A stretch of DNA of 64,000 bases from Pseudaminobacter soli (ex Zhang et al. 2022) (lineage in GTDB: Bacteria; Pseudomonadota; Alphaproteobacteria; Rhizobiales; Rhizobiaceae): positions 1-64,000 of the forward strand of contig NZ_JABVCF010000004.1 in the NCBI RefSeq assembly GCF_014595955.1. Reading direction: 5' to 3'. Positions 9,129 to 17,275 of the stretch are shown here, one piece after another; position 1 is the first letter of the stretch; the number at the start of each line of letters is the position of its first letter. The translations under genes and the position numbers were made by a program. The notes below the pieces were generated by a model. It searched no databases. It was not told the DNA's origin and was given only the letters and a program-made list of their open reading frames with translations.

Positions 9129-9719
9129 TCAACCCTGAGCGGACCTGGCCGTCGAAGGATCGATCCAGCCGATGTTTCCATCAGGCCTGCGGTAAACGAT
9201 GTTGACGGCGTCGTTGCCGGCATTGCGGAACACGAAAACGGGGCTTTCCTTGGTGTCGAGTTCGATCACCGCGGAGGCGACCGTCATGGTCTTCAACGCC
9301 ATGGTGGATTCAGCAACGATCGCCGGAGCGTAGTCCTCCGGTATTTCCTCCTCGTTCTCTTCAGGGATGCCCGCCATGACAGTGTAGGAAATGTCGATGG
9401 CACCCCCGTTCCCCCCGAAGCTGCGCGACTTCAGCCGGCGCTTGTAGCGCCTCATGCGCTTCTCGAGCCGCTCGGCGGCTCCCTCGAACGCCTGGATCGG
9501 GTCGAGGGCATCGGCGGTCGCCTGAATCGCCGCTCCGCTGTCGAGGTGAATCATGCAATCGGCAGCAAAGCGCGAACCCGATTTGATGACGGTTACATGC
9601 CCGCCAAAGCCCCCGTCGAAATATTTTCCGATGGTTTCGCCGACACGCGCTTCGATTCGTCCCCGAAACGCATCGCCGATGTCCATATGCTTCCCTGAAA
9701 TGCGCAGGCTCATGCTCAT
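9129..9719 (-). CDS. hpf: Ribosome hibernation-promoting factor, long form
   Basis: This 196-residue protein dimerises 70S ribosomes into inactive 100S particles in stationary phase. An S30AE/RaiA domain covers residues 1-110 (LRISGKHMDIGDAFRGRIEA, then the basic helix of KRMRRYKRRLKSRS). The C-terminal dimerisation domain of the long form covers about 135-192 and ends VNIVYRRPDGNIGWIDPS. Two in-frame ATG codons (9719, 9713) are possible starts. It lies between rpoN and ptsN as usual in rhizobia. Confidence 0.93.
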   Translation of the reverse strand: MSMSLRISGKHMDIGDAFRGRIEARVGETIGKYFDGGFGGHVTVIKSGSRFAADCMIHLDSGAAIQATADALDPIQAFEGAAERLEKRMRRYKRRLKSRSFGGNGGAIDISYTVMAGIPEENEEEIPEDYAPAIVAESTMALKTMTVASAVIELDTKESPVFVFRNAGNDAVNIVYRRPDGNIGWIDPSTARSAQG

Positions 9720-9880
9720 GAGATCGTGGGCCCCTTCCTGTCAGATCCAAGCGGATTGAGTTTATACCCGTTCTGGGAGCGCACAAGCTGACGGTGCGTA
9801 AGCGACGGCGGCATTCCGTGGTTGTTGTCGGTCAATTGCCGTCTCCTGAGCGGCGCCGTCCTGGCATCGCCCGACCTATG

Positions 9881-9931
9881 GGCGCGGGCTTCTAGTGAGT
9901 TAACCGGGCGTTGTCAATTCGAGCCCGCGCC
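9881..9931. repeat. 10-bp inverted repeat between rpoN and hpf
   Basis: GGCGCGGGCT at 9881-9890 is perfectly complementary to AGCCCGCGCC at 9922-9931 across a 31-base interval, inside the 254-base gap between the rpoN stop and the hpf start. It may be a weak terminator after rpoN or part of the hpf leader. No U-run follows. The rest of the gap shows no gene. Confidence 0.3.
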
Positions 9932-9973
9932 GAGCTCCCGACAGCTATGTAGGGCACCTTTCGGCGATGGCCA

Positions 9974-11494
9974 TCAGCGCGCGACGGCGACCAGCGCGCG
10001 CTTTTCCCGCCTCCGCTGGACGGACGAGGCTATGTTCATGCCCTCCCTGTACTTCGCGACCGTGCGCCGGGCGATGTCCACGCCCTCGTTCTTGAGCAGG
10101 TCGACGATGGCATCGTCGGACAGGACGTCGTCGGCCCTCTCCTGCTCGATCATCTCGCGAATGCGGTCGCGGACGGCCTCCGAGGAGTGGGCATCGCCGC
10201 CGCCGGCCGCGGGAATCGAGGCGGTGAAGAAGAATTTGAGCTCGAACACGCCGCGCGGCGTCAGCATGTATTTGTTGCTGGTAACCCGGCTCACGGTCGA
10301 TTCGTGCATGCCGATCGCCTCCGCAACGGTGCGCAGGTTCAGCGGCCGCAGATGCCTGATGCCGTTGAGCAGGAAGGCATCCTGCTGACGCACGATTTCG
10401 GACGCGACCTTGAGAATGGTCTTGGCGCGCTGGTCGAGGCTGCGCGTCAGCCAATTGGCGTTCTGCATGCACTCGGCCAGGAACTCGCGCTCTCCGGGGG
10501 CCTTGGCCTTCCTCGACACTTCGGCGAAGTAGATCTGGTCGACCAGGACGCGCGGCAGGGTGTCCGGATTGAGCTCGACCGTCCAACTGCCGTCGCTGGC
10601 CGCCCGGACCTCCACGTCCGCCACGATGGTGTCCGCGGTTCCGGTCGAAAAGGCGAGGCCGGGCTTAGGATCGAGCGCCCTGATCTCAGCCAGCATGTCC
10701 AGGAGGTCTTCCTGGTCGACGCGGCACAAGCGCTTCAGCGACTGGAAATCGCGGCGCGCGAGAAGCTCCAGATTGTCGACAAGCGCCCGCATTGCCGGGT
10801 CGAAGCGGTCATTGCGCTGAAGCTGTAGCGCCAGGCATTCCTTGAGGTCGCGTGCGAAAAGCCCCGGCGGATCGAACGACCGGCACTTTTGCAGCACCTC
10901 TTCTACTTCGGGGGGACAGGTGCCGAGGCGTTCGGCAATCTCTTCGACTTCCCCGCGAAAATAGCCCGCCTCGTCCAAACAGTCCGCCAATTCATGGGCC
11001 ATGAGCCGGGCCGCCGGATCAACAAACGCAAATGCGATTTGCTCTCCGACGTGGTCGCGCAGGCCGGGCTTCGACGCCGCGATGTCATCTGGATCGAAGC
11101 CCTCCCCATCGCCTCCCGATGATCCGGCCGGTGCGGATTTCCACTGTGCGGCTAGATCGGGACCGACGCGCTGCACCGCACCGGGATCGTCGGGAAATAC
11201 ATTCTCGAGCGTCGTGTCGAGTTGGTCCGCCATCGATTGCGAACTCGCCGGCAAGGCGGCCTCGTACCAGTCCTCTCCGGCCGCATCGCCGTCCCGCTCC
11301 TTCTGGAGTTGGTCGGTCGCGGCATCTTCCTGCGGCTCGACGCGCTCCAGCAGCGGATTGCGCTCGATCTCCTCCTCGACGAAACGCTCGAGCTCCAAAT
11401 GGGTGAACTGAAGCAGCTTGATCGACTGCATCAGCTGCGGGGTCATGACGAGCGACTGGGACTGCCGAAGCTGCAATTTTGCCGACAGTGCCAT
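9974..11494 (-). CDS. rpoN: RNA polymerase sigma-54 factor RpoN
   Basis: This 506-residue sigma factor directs polymerase to -24/-12 promoters for nitrogen and other enhancer-dependent genes. The start at 11494 gives the standard opening MALSAKLQLRQSQSLVMTPQ with glutamine-rich region I. An acidic region II follows (about 55-120), then the core-binding domain, a helix-turn-helix around LRTVAEAIGMHESTVSRVTS, and the diagnostic RpoN box ARRTVAKYRE near the end. A longer in-frame extension (to 11584) would run through the hairpin at 11523-11553 and has no family similarity. It lies downstream of lptB. Confidence 0.96.
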   Translation of the reverse strand: MALSAKLQLRQSQSLVMTPQLMQSIKLLQFTHLELERFVEEEIERNPLLERVEPQEDAATDQLQKERDGDAAGEDWYEAALPASSQSMADQLDTTLENVFPDDPGAVQRVGPDLAAQWKSAPAGSSGGDGEGFDPDDIAASKPGLRDHVGEQIAFAFVDPAARLMAHELADCLDEAGYFRGEVEEIAERLGTCPPEVEEVLQKCRSFDPPGLFARDLKECLALQLQRNDRFDPAMRALVDNLELLARRDFQSLKRLCRVDQEDLLDMLAEIRALDPKPGLAFSTGTADTIVADVEVRAASDGSWTVELNPDTLPRVLVDQIYFAEVSRKAKAPGEREFLAECMQNANWLTRSLDQRAKTILKVASEIVRQQDAFLLNGIRHLRPLNLRTVAEAIGMHESTVSRVTSNKYMLTPRGVFELKFFFTASIPAAGGGDAHSSEAVRDRIREMIEQERADDVLSDDAIVDLLKNEGVDIARRTVAKYREGMNIASSVQRRREKRALVAVAR

Positions 11495-11517
11495 ACCGGT
11501 TTTTCTACCTGCCGCTG

Positions 11518-11553
11518 AAAAACGCCTGGATCGCCTCAATGACGATCCAGGCG
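11518..11553 (-). terminator. Intrinsic terminator or attenuator between lptB and rpoN
   Basis: Read on the minus strand, CGCCTGGATCG and CGATCCAGGCG form a perfect 11-base stem around a 9-base loop, followed at once by TTTTTC. That is the structure of a Rho-independent terminator. It ends only 23 bases before the rpoN ATG at 11494, leaving no room for a normal promoter behind it. Partial read-through (attenuation) from lptB or an upstream promoter is the simplest reading. Confidence 0.65.
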
Positions 11554-11671
11554 CATTCAAACTGGCCCGGCTTTTGCTTGTCAATCCCCGAGCGAGCGGA
11601 GGCTTACCGCCGGGTTAGCGCCAGACGGCAGAATGATGGAAATAATTGCAAGAAAAGCCCGTGCCGCTGTC

Positions 11672-12487
11672 CTACAGCGTGAAGCTCTCGCCGAGATAAA
11701 GGCGCCTGACATTGGGGTCGGCGATGATGTCGTCGGCAGTGCCGTGTTTCAAGATCTCGCCGTTGTGGATGATGTAGGCGCGGTCGATAAGCTTCAGCGT
11801 CTCGCGCACATTGTGGTCGGTCACCAGCACGCCGATGCCGCGCGTCGTGAGGTGCCGAACCAGTTGCTGGATGTCGGCGACGGCGATCGGATCGATGCCG
11901 GCGAAGGGCTCGTCGAGGAGCATGTAGTGCGGCCGGCTGGCCAGCGCGCGCGCAATCTCCAGACGCCGCCGCTCGCCACCGGAAAGCGCCATTGCAGGCG
12001 ATTTCCTGAGGTGTGCGATGTGGAACTCCTCGAGAAGTTCGTCCAGCGTGCGCTCGCGTTCGGCCCGGTCCTTCTCGACCATCTCGAGCACCGCGCGGAT
12101 ATTGTTCTCGACGCTGAGGCCGCGGAAGATCGATGCCTCCTGCGGCAGGTATCCGATGCCGAGCCGCGCTCGCCTGTACATCGGCAGCATGGTGATGTCG
12201 TAGCCGTCGATCTCGATCCTGCCGCGATCGACGGGCACAAGGCCGGTGACCATGTAGAAGCAGGTGGTCTTTCCGGCGCCGTTGGGCCCCAGCAGCCCTA
12301 CGGCTTCTCCGGCGCGCACGCCCAGCGAGACGCCGTTGACCACCTGCCGACCCTTGTAGCTCTTCGCCAGGCCGGAGGCGATCAGCGTGCCCTTCAGGTC
12401 GGCTGCGCGCGGGCTGAGCGCGGGCTGCGGAGATGCCAAGCCCAATCGTCCCGGCAAGCGGGACCAAAACGATCCTGCGGCACTCAT
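11672..12487 (-). CDS. lptB: LPS export ABC transporter ATP-binding protein LptB
   Basis: This 271-residue ATPase powers LptFG to extract lipopolysaccharide from the inner membrane. Walker A is GPNGAGKT at residues 67-74, the signature is [15 protein letters not shown], Walker B is [12 protein letters not shown], and the switch histidine is in VLVTDHNV. About 35 residues precede the ABC domain, a common rhizobial extension. The ATG at 12487 overlaps the lptA stop (TGATG), so translation is coupled. lptC-lptA-lptB form one operon; rpoN lies downstream beyond a hairpin. Confidence 0.95.
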   Translation of the reverse strand: MSAAGSFWSRLPGRLGLASPQPALSPRAADLKGTLIASGLAKSYKGRQVVNGVSLGVRAGEAVGLLGPNGAGKTTCFYMVTGLVPVDRGRIEIDGYDITMLPMYRRARLGIGYLPQEASIFRGLSVENNIRAVLEMVEKDRAERERTLDELLEEFHIAHLRKSPAMALSGGERRRLEIARALASRPHYMLLDEPFAGIDPIAVADIQQLVRHLTTRGIGVLVTDHNVRETLKLIDRAYIIHNGEILKHGTADDIIADPNVRRLYLGESFTL

Positions 12488-13071
12488 CAACGATTCTGCG
12501 ATCCGGGCGAAATCGACATCATGACCCGGCCGCTGCCATTGCCGCCGTTCTTGCAGCCGTCGACCTGGGCACGCCCCGATTTCATGTTCACGGTGAGCAT
12601 GCAGCCGACCAGCACGTTCTTACCCTCGGAAAGCACCACCTCCTTGCCGGAGAGCGTGAGCACCTGGCTTGCCATGTCGAAGGTCCCGCGGTCGCCGGTC
12701 GCGACCTGCTGTTCGGATTTGATGTAGACCTTGTCCTCGACCTCCATGCGGTCGATCTTGCCCGAGCCGGTCGCCGCCGATCCGGTGCCGCCCGCCGCGT
12801 AGTAGACGGTCATCTTGCCGGCCTTCATGAGGGTCGGGCCCTGGCTGACATTGACGTTGCCGACGAACACCGCCTTGTTCTCGCCGTCGATGACTTCCAG
12901 CTTGTCGCTTTCGATCTGGATGGGCAGATTGCTCGAAAGGCTAAGCCCTTGAAGCCGGCCGGTAGCGCTCTCCTGCGCCAGGGTTGCGCCGGTTGGAGCC
13001 ACCAGCACGGCGAGCGCGGCACAAGCGGCCAGTTTGAACCCGTTCCCGAACATTGCGGCTGTTCCCCTCAT
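12487..13071 (-). CDS. lptA: LPS periplasmic transport protein LptA (OstA-like)
   Basis: This 194-residue periplasmic protein forms the bridge that passes LPS from LptC to LptD. A signal peptide (about residues 1-33, ending ATLAQ) is followed by an OstA domain whose beta-jellyroll strands are seen in [21 protein letters not shown] and [11 protein letters not shown]. Its ATG overlaps the lptC stop as ATGA and its stop overlaps the lptB start, so the three genes are a tightly coupled operon. Confidence 0.92.
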   Translation of the reverse strand: MRGTAAMFGNGFKLAACAALAVLVAPTGATLAQESATGRLQGLSLSSNLPIQIESDKLEVIDGENKAVFVGNVNVSQGPTLMKAGKMTVYYAAGGTGSAATGSGKIDRMEVEDKVYIKSEQQVATGDRGTFDMASQVLTLSGKEVVLSEGKNVLVGCMLTVNMKSGRAQVDGCKNGGNGSGRVMMSISPGSQNR

Positions 13072-13760
13072 TGGCTGGCCGTCTCGGATTGCGGCAGCAC
13101 TATATGCACGCGAACACGTTTCTCGAAAACTACCCGCTTTCCATTCTCCTCGACCGACATGCCGTCCGCGGTGATGGTCGCCCCATTCGCGTGGATTTCC
13201 ACCGGCCTGTCAGTGGTCATTCGCCCGGCGGCGAGGTCGACCCTGGCGGAGCCGAGACGCGCCGATGCGCCATCCGTGGTGCTGATGGTGATGGCATTGT
13301 CGATGACGAGTGTGTTCATCATGCGGTCGAATTCACCCCGCTCCGTATCGATCCGGGCCGAGGCTTTTTCGCTGATCGGCAAAGTGGCGGATATGCCCTG
13401 AAGATCGATTACGGCTTCGTTGGTGATGTCCTGCACGGCGCGTTGGGCGCTGACGGAATAAGGCCGGTCGTCCGAGGTGTAACCTTGGAGCTTCGGATTG
13501 GCCATCACCAGCTTGCCCTCCGCGACAGCGGAATCCTGGGCAATGATCTCGGCAGGCGCCGGAGTCGAGAAGAAGGACTGGTACAGGAAGAGTACGGCCA
13601 TCGTCGCACCAAGGACCGGCAAGGCGATCTTCAGGGCGCGTACCTTCTGCGAGTGCCGGGCGGCGTTGTCGAACACGGCCGAACGTTCGATAGGCGCGCG
13701 GCTGGGCAGCGGGCCGAGCCGCGGTGAAGCATCGGGCGTGTCCGTCGGTCGTGCCAACAT
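13068..13760 (-). CDS. lptC: LPS export protein LptC
   Basis: This 230-residue bitopic protein sits in the inner membrane and receives LPS from LptBFG. One membrane helix lies at about residues 41-62 (VRALKIALPVLGATMAVLFL), after a cytosolic proline-rich N-terminus. The periplasmic LptC/OstA-like domain follows, with LVMANPKLQGYTSDDRPYSV and NGATITADGMSVEENGKRVV. It is the first gene of lptC-lptA-lptB. Its promoter should lie in the 348-base gap upstream. Confidence 0.88.
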   Translation of the reverse strand: MLARPTDTPDASPRLGPLPSRAPIERSAVFDNAARHSQKVRALKIALPVLGATMAVLFLYQSFFSTPAPAEIIAQDSAVAEGKLVMANPKLQGYTSDDRPYSVSAQRAVQDITNEAVIDLQGISATLPISEKASARIDTERGEFDRMMNTLVIDNAITISTTDGASARLGSARVDLAAGRMTTDRPVEIHANGATITADGMSVEENGKRVVFEKRVRVHIVLPQSETASQ

Positions 13761-14108
13761 CGGGTACCTGTTGCAGGGCGCGGGACCGAGCCTGCGCCGC
13801 CATGCTACTATAAATTGAACGCGATCAACGTGCCGAAAGCCACGAAATTATGGCCAAGGGCCTGATGATGCTTCGATCTTCCCCCGCCTAAGCGGAATGG
13901 AGCGCATTTGGTTGCGAACCGATCGAACTCACGCCCCCGCCTGCGTCCGACCCTGCTCGGCGCAAATCACCTGCGCCAGCAACCGCCAATATGATGATCT
14001 TTGCGAAGATTGTCAGCCCCTTGCATCAAGCGCCGGTTCTTCACTGTCAGCATTGGTGGATTTGTTGAACCTGATCCGCGCTCCAGCAGACAGCCGGTCA
14101 CGAGCCGC
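13761..14108. other. Intergenic gap between def and lptC
   Basis: No convincing gene or RNA is visible. Reading frames on both strands are short, lack ribosome binding sites and show no family pattern. An AT-rich patch near 13803-13820 (TTTATAGTAG on the minus strand) could be part of a -10 element for the lptC operon. Confidence 0.4.
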
Positions 14109-14639
14109 TTAAGCCAATGCGCCGCTCTGCGGTTTGTCCTTTGCAAGCTTCTTGAACTTGCGGACGACAATGTCGCGCTTCAGCCGCGAGATATGATCGA
14201 TGAACAGCACGCCATCGAGATGATCGATCTCGTGCTGCAGGCAGGTGGCGAGGAGGCCGGATGCTTCGACCTCATGCTGCTGGCCCTCGAGATCCCGATA
14301 CTTCACACGTACGACGGCCGGCCGTTCCACCTCGGCATAATAATCCGGAATGGAAAGGCATCCCTCCTCGTAGACGGATTTCTCTTCCGATTTCGAGACG
14401 ATCTCCGGATTGATGAAGACCTGTGGCGCCTTCGGCTCCTTCTCCTTGGCGAGATCGATCACCAGCAGGCGCAGCGGTTCGCCGACCTGAATCGCCGCGA
14501 GTCCTATCCCCGGAGCATCGTACATGGTGTCCAGCATGTCGGCGGCGAACTTCTTCAGACGCTCGTCGACCTGCTCGACCGGCCTGGACACCTGGCGCAA
14601 CAAGGGATCGGGAAGGATAATCAGCGGTTTGATCGACAT
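14109..14639 (-). CDS. def: Peptide deformylase
   Basis: This 176-residue metalloenzyme removes the formyl group from nascent N-formylmethionine. All three motifs are present: GIGLAAIQ at residues 44-51, EGCLSIP at 92-98 and QHEIDH at 135-140. C94, H136 and H140 are the metal ligands and E137 is the catalytic base. The start at 14639 ([16 protein letters not shown]) fits the family; a longer in-frame form does not. rmuC is divergent. In related genomes def normally adjoins fmt, whereas here fmt lies at the far end of the window. Confidence 0.95.
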   Translation of the reverse strand: MSIKPLIILPDPLLRQVSRPVEQVDERLKKFAADMLDTMYDAPGIGLAAIQVGEPLRLLVIDLAKEKEPKAPQVFINPEIVSKSEEKSVYEEGCLSIPDYYAEVERPAVVRVKYRDLEGQQHEVEASGLLATCLQHEIDHLDGVLFIDHISRLKRDIVVRKFKKLAKDKPQSGALA

Positions 14640-14742
14640 GGGCCTGAGGTAATGGCTCGCACCGACAGCGTCAACGGGGATAGATCGGGCGTTGTTCCCG
14701 TTTTGATCTTCCTTGAAGACGCGAATCATCTATCCTTCGCGG

Positions 14743-15993
14743 ATGGGCGAGGTCACCGACATCCTTCTGCAGCCGATCGCGCAATTCGGCACAACCGCCG
14801 TGACGTTTGGTCAGGCGCTCGCGGGCGCTGCAGCACTTTTCCTGCTGCTCGTCCTGACGTTCGCGGCTGCGCTTTGGCGGTCGGGGCGGGCGCGGGCCGA
14901 AGCCGCCGAAGAGGCGGCCGAGATGGCGCGCGAGATGGAGGCCCGCATGGCCGGAATCCTGCAGGCCCAGGCCGAGATGCAGGGACGCATGAGCGCGGTG
15001 GCCGAAACCCTCGGCGCACGGCAGGCCGAACTCAACCAGAGCATCAGCCAGCGGCTGGACGCAATGACCGGACGGATCGGCCAGACCATGGCCGAACAGA
15101 CGAAGTCGACTCATGAAAACCTGGCGAAACTGCAGGAGCGCCTCGCAGTCATCGACACGGCCCAGAACAACATCCAGTCGTTGGCCGGCCAAGTCGTGCA
15201 ACTGCAGGCGATCCTCTCCAACAAGCAGACGCGCGGCGCGTTCGGTCAGTCGCGCATGGAGGCCATCGTCGCCGACGGCCTGCCGCACGGCGCCTTCACC
15301 TTTCAGGACACGCTCTCGAATGGCAGCAGGCCCGACTGCACGGTGCGGATGCCGAACGGCTCGCCGCCGCTCGTCATCGATGCGAAATTTCCGCTGGAGG
15401 CGTGGAACGCGATCCGCGCCGCAGCGGAGTTGGATTCCAGCGGCGAAGCGCTGCGGGCCGCGCAGCAGGCGTTCCGGCGCGACATCGAGGTGCACATCAA
15501 GGCCATCGCCGACAAATACCTCATTCCCGGCGAGACCCACGACACCGCCTTCATGTTCGTGCCGTCCGAATCGATCTTCGCCGAAATCCACGAGAAGTTC
15601 GAAGCGGTGGTGCAGCGTGCACACCGTGTGCGGATCGTGATCGTCTCGCCCTCGCTGCTGATGCTGTCGATCCAGGTGATCCAGTCGATCCTGAAGGACG
15701 CCTCGATGCGCGAGCAGGCGCATCTCATCCAGACCGAGGTCGTCCGGCTCATGGAGGATCTCGGCCGCCTCGACGATCGAGTCCGCAAGCTGCAGACTCA
15801 TTTTGGTCAGGCTTCGAAAGACATCGACGACATATTGGTCTCGGCTTCCAAGGTCGCCAAGCGCGGGCAGAAGATCGAGGCGCTGGAGTTCAAGGAACCG
15901 GGGCCGGACGAGCAGATCGAGGTGCAGCGCCCGCGCGGCGCCGAGAGCAAGACCGGCCAGTTGCGCCTGCGCGTGGTGGAAGAGCAGGAGTAG
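14743..15993 (+). CDS. rmuC: DNA recombination protein RmuC
   Basis: This 416-residue protein is thought to limit inversions at short repeats, probably through a nuclease-like domain. An N-terminal membrane anchor (about residues 20-42, GQALAGAAALFLLLVLTFAA) is followed by a long coiled coil (about 50-165). The RmuC domain runs from about 175 to 380, with PDCTVRMPNGSPPLVIDAKF, whose D-x-K resembles a PD-(D/E)XK nuclease, and HDTAFMFVPSESIFAEI. The ATG at 14743 is the first ATG; a TTG at 14713 is an alternative. Tail residues beyond 390 are variable. Confidence 0.9.
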   Translation: MGEVTDILLQPIAQFGTTAVTFGQALAGAAALFLLLVLTFAAALWRSGRARAEAAEEAAEMAREMEARMAGILQAQAEMQGRMSAVAETLGARQAELNQSISQRLDAMTGRIGQTMAEQTKSTHENLAKLQERLAVIDTAQNNIQSLAGQVVQLQAILSNKQTRGAFGQSRMEAIVADGLPHGAFTFQDTLSNGSRPDCTVRMPNGSPPLVIDAKFPLEAWNAIRAAAELDSSGEALRAAQQAFRRDIEVHIKAIADKYLIPGETHDTAFMFVPSESIFAEIHEKFEAVVQRAHRVRIVIVSPSLLMLSIQVIQSILKDASMREQAHLIQTEVVRLMEDLGRLDDRVRKLQTHFGQASKDIDDILVSASKVAKRGQKIEALEFKEPGPDEQIEVQRPRGAESKTGQLRLRVVEEQE

Positions 15994-16069
15994 GCTGCGA
16001 ACGCGCTTGCATCTTGCGCCCGGCGCCGACTCCTGTTCCATTCCGCCAAATATTGAGGAGGATTTGGCA

Positions 16070-16201
16070 ATGGCAAAAGGTGCGATGCGACCGGGCAAGG
16101 AAGCCCGCAAACCCAAGAAGGACGCCAAGAAACCGCCGGCCGCGCCGGTGCTTCAGGCGCCGGCGGTGCCTGCCATGAAGCTTAAGGAAAAGAAGAAGTA
16201 G
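16070..16201 (+). CDS. Small lysine-rich protein of unknown function (43 residues)
   Basis: An ATG at 16070 follows an excellent ribosome binding site (GAGGAGGA at 16055-16062). The product has 43 residues, begins MAKGAMRPGKEARKPKKDAK, has a central alanine/proline stretch, and ends KLKEKKK. Such short, strongly basic proteins recur in Rhizobiales annotations without a function. The composition suggests nucleic-acid or ribosome contact, which is only a guess. It lies between rmuC and a convergent methyltransferase gene. Confidence 0.7.
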   Translation: MAKGAMRPGKEARKPKKDAKKPPAAPVLQAPAVPAMKLKEKKK

Positions 16202-16279
16202 GCTCGGCTCCGCCGCTTGCGGGCGGCGCCAATACTCCGCTGTCGGGCGCGGCAATGCCCGTCCGACACGCCTAGGAGT

Positions 16280-17254
16280 TCACGGCTTGCGGGCAACCAG
16301 GAAGGCGTCAACCGGGCGTGCACCCGGGGGAAGCGGTTTGATCCTGGTTGCAAGCCTCGCCAGATAGTACGCGACGACGATGCTGGCGTGCCACGTCCAG
16401 TTGTGACCGATGTAGCGCTCGTTCGGCGGACCTTTCGTCCTGCGCGCCAGGAAGCGGTGCAGCCAATAGATCAGGCCCTGGTGCAGCGAGGGCGGTAGCG
16501 TGCCGGCCTCGACGACTTCCAGCCCGAGACGCGCCGACAGCGCCTTATAGGCCTCGGGGTTCCACCAGGTTACGTGGTGCGGCGGGATGTTGATCGGCAG
16601 GTTCGGGATCTCGGTCAGAGGCGAGGGATGCAGCGGGGCGGCAAGGATCAGCAGGCCGCCCGGCTTCAACAGCTTGACCATCTGCTCGGCGTGGCGCAGC
16701 GGGTCCGGCACATGCTCGATGACGTGGAAGGCGGTCGCCACGTCATAGAACTCCGGCCGCTTGCGGGCATGCTCCTCCAGCGTCTCGCGGATGACGACGT
16801 CGTCCACGTCGGGTCCGGCATAAGGATCGAGGCCGGTGTAGCGCGCGTGCGGCAGGTGGGTCCGGAACACGCCCGGGCCACAGCCGACGTCCACCACATG
16901 CGCGCCTGCAGGTATAAACTCAGCGGCGCGGCTATAGTCGACGCGGGATTCCTTAAAACGGGTGAGCCCCTCGTGGACGTCCCATTTCTGGTAATAACCC
17001 TCGTAGAACTTGCCGTCGCCGACGATCCGCGGCTCGAAGAAGACCAGCCCGGTGGGCGATTCATAGAGCGTCACCCGGTCGACGCCCTTGAACAGGTGCG
17101 AGACGTCAACGCCCTGGCCAAGCCGCCAGACATCCTCGATCAGGCGAGCCGAGACGCCATGAATGCGTCGCAGCGCCGGCTTTCCGGTGATCGGGCACGG
17201 AGGCAGCGGCTCCGGGTTCGAGCCGCGTGTCGCCATTGATGCGCTTTCAGCCAT
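16280..17254 (-). CDS. Class I SAM-dependent methyltransferase
   Basis: This 324-residue protein has the SAM-binding motif I HVVDVGCGPGVFRTHL at about residues 137-152. The acidic residue of motif II is in YTGLDPYAGPDVDDV, and FHVIEHVPDPLRHAEQMVKL plus LKPGGLLILAAPLHP mark the rest of the Rossmann fold. A short N-terminal segment, LPPCPITGKPALRRI, recalls the degenerate zinc-ribbon opening of methyltransferases acting on sugars or lipids. The start has a good site (AGGGGAGCGG). It is the last gene of a glycosyltransferase-P450-methyltransferase group, so a lipid or glycolipid substrate is possible. Confidence 0.82.
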   Translation of the reverse strand: MAESASMATRGSNPEPLPPCPITGKPALRRIHGVSARLIEDVWRLGQGVDVSHLFKGVDRVTLYESPTGLVFFEPRIVGDGKFYEGYYQKWDVHEGLTRFKESRVDYSRAAEFIPAGAHVVDVGCGPGVFRTHLPHARYTGLDPYAGPDVDDVVIRETLEEHARKRPEFYDVATAFHVIEHVPDPLRHAEQMVKLLKPGGLLILAAPLHPSPLTEIPNLPINIPPHHVTWWNPEAYKALSARLGLEVVEAGTLPPSLHQGLIYWLHRFLARRTKGPPNERYIGHNWTWHASIVVAYYLARLATRIKPLPPGARPVDAFLVARKP

Positions 17255-17275
17255 TGCCGCTCCCCTCGCTCCGGC

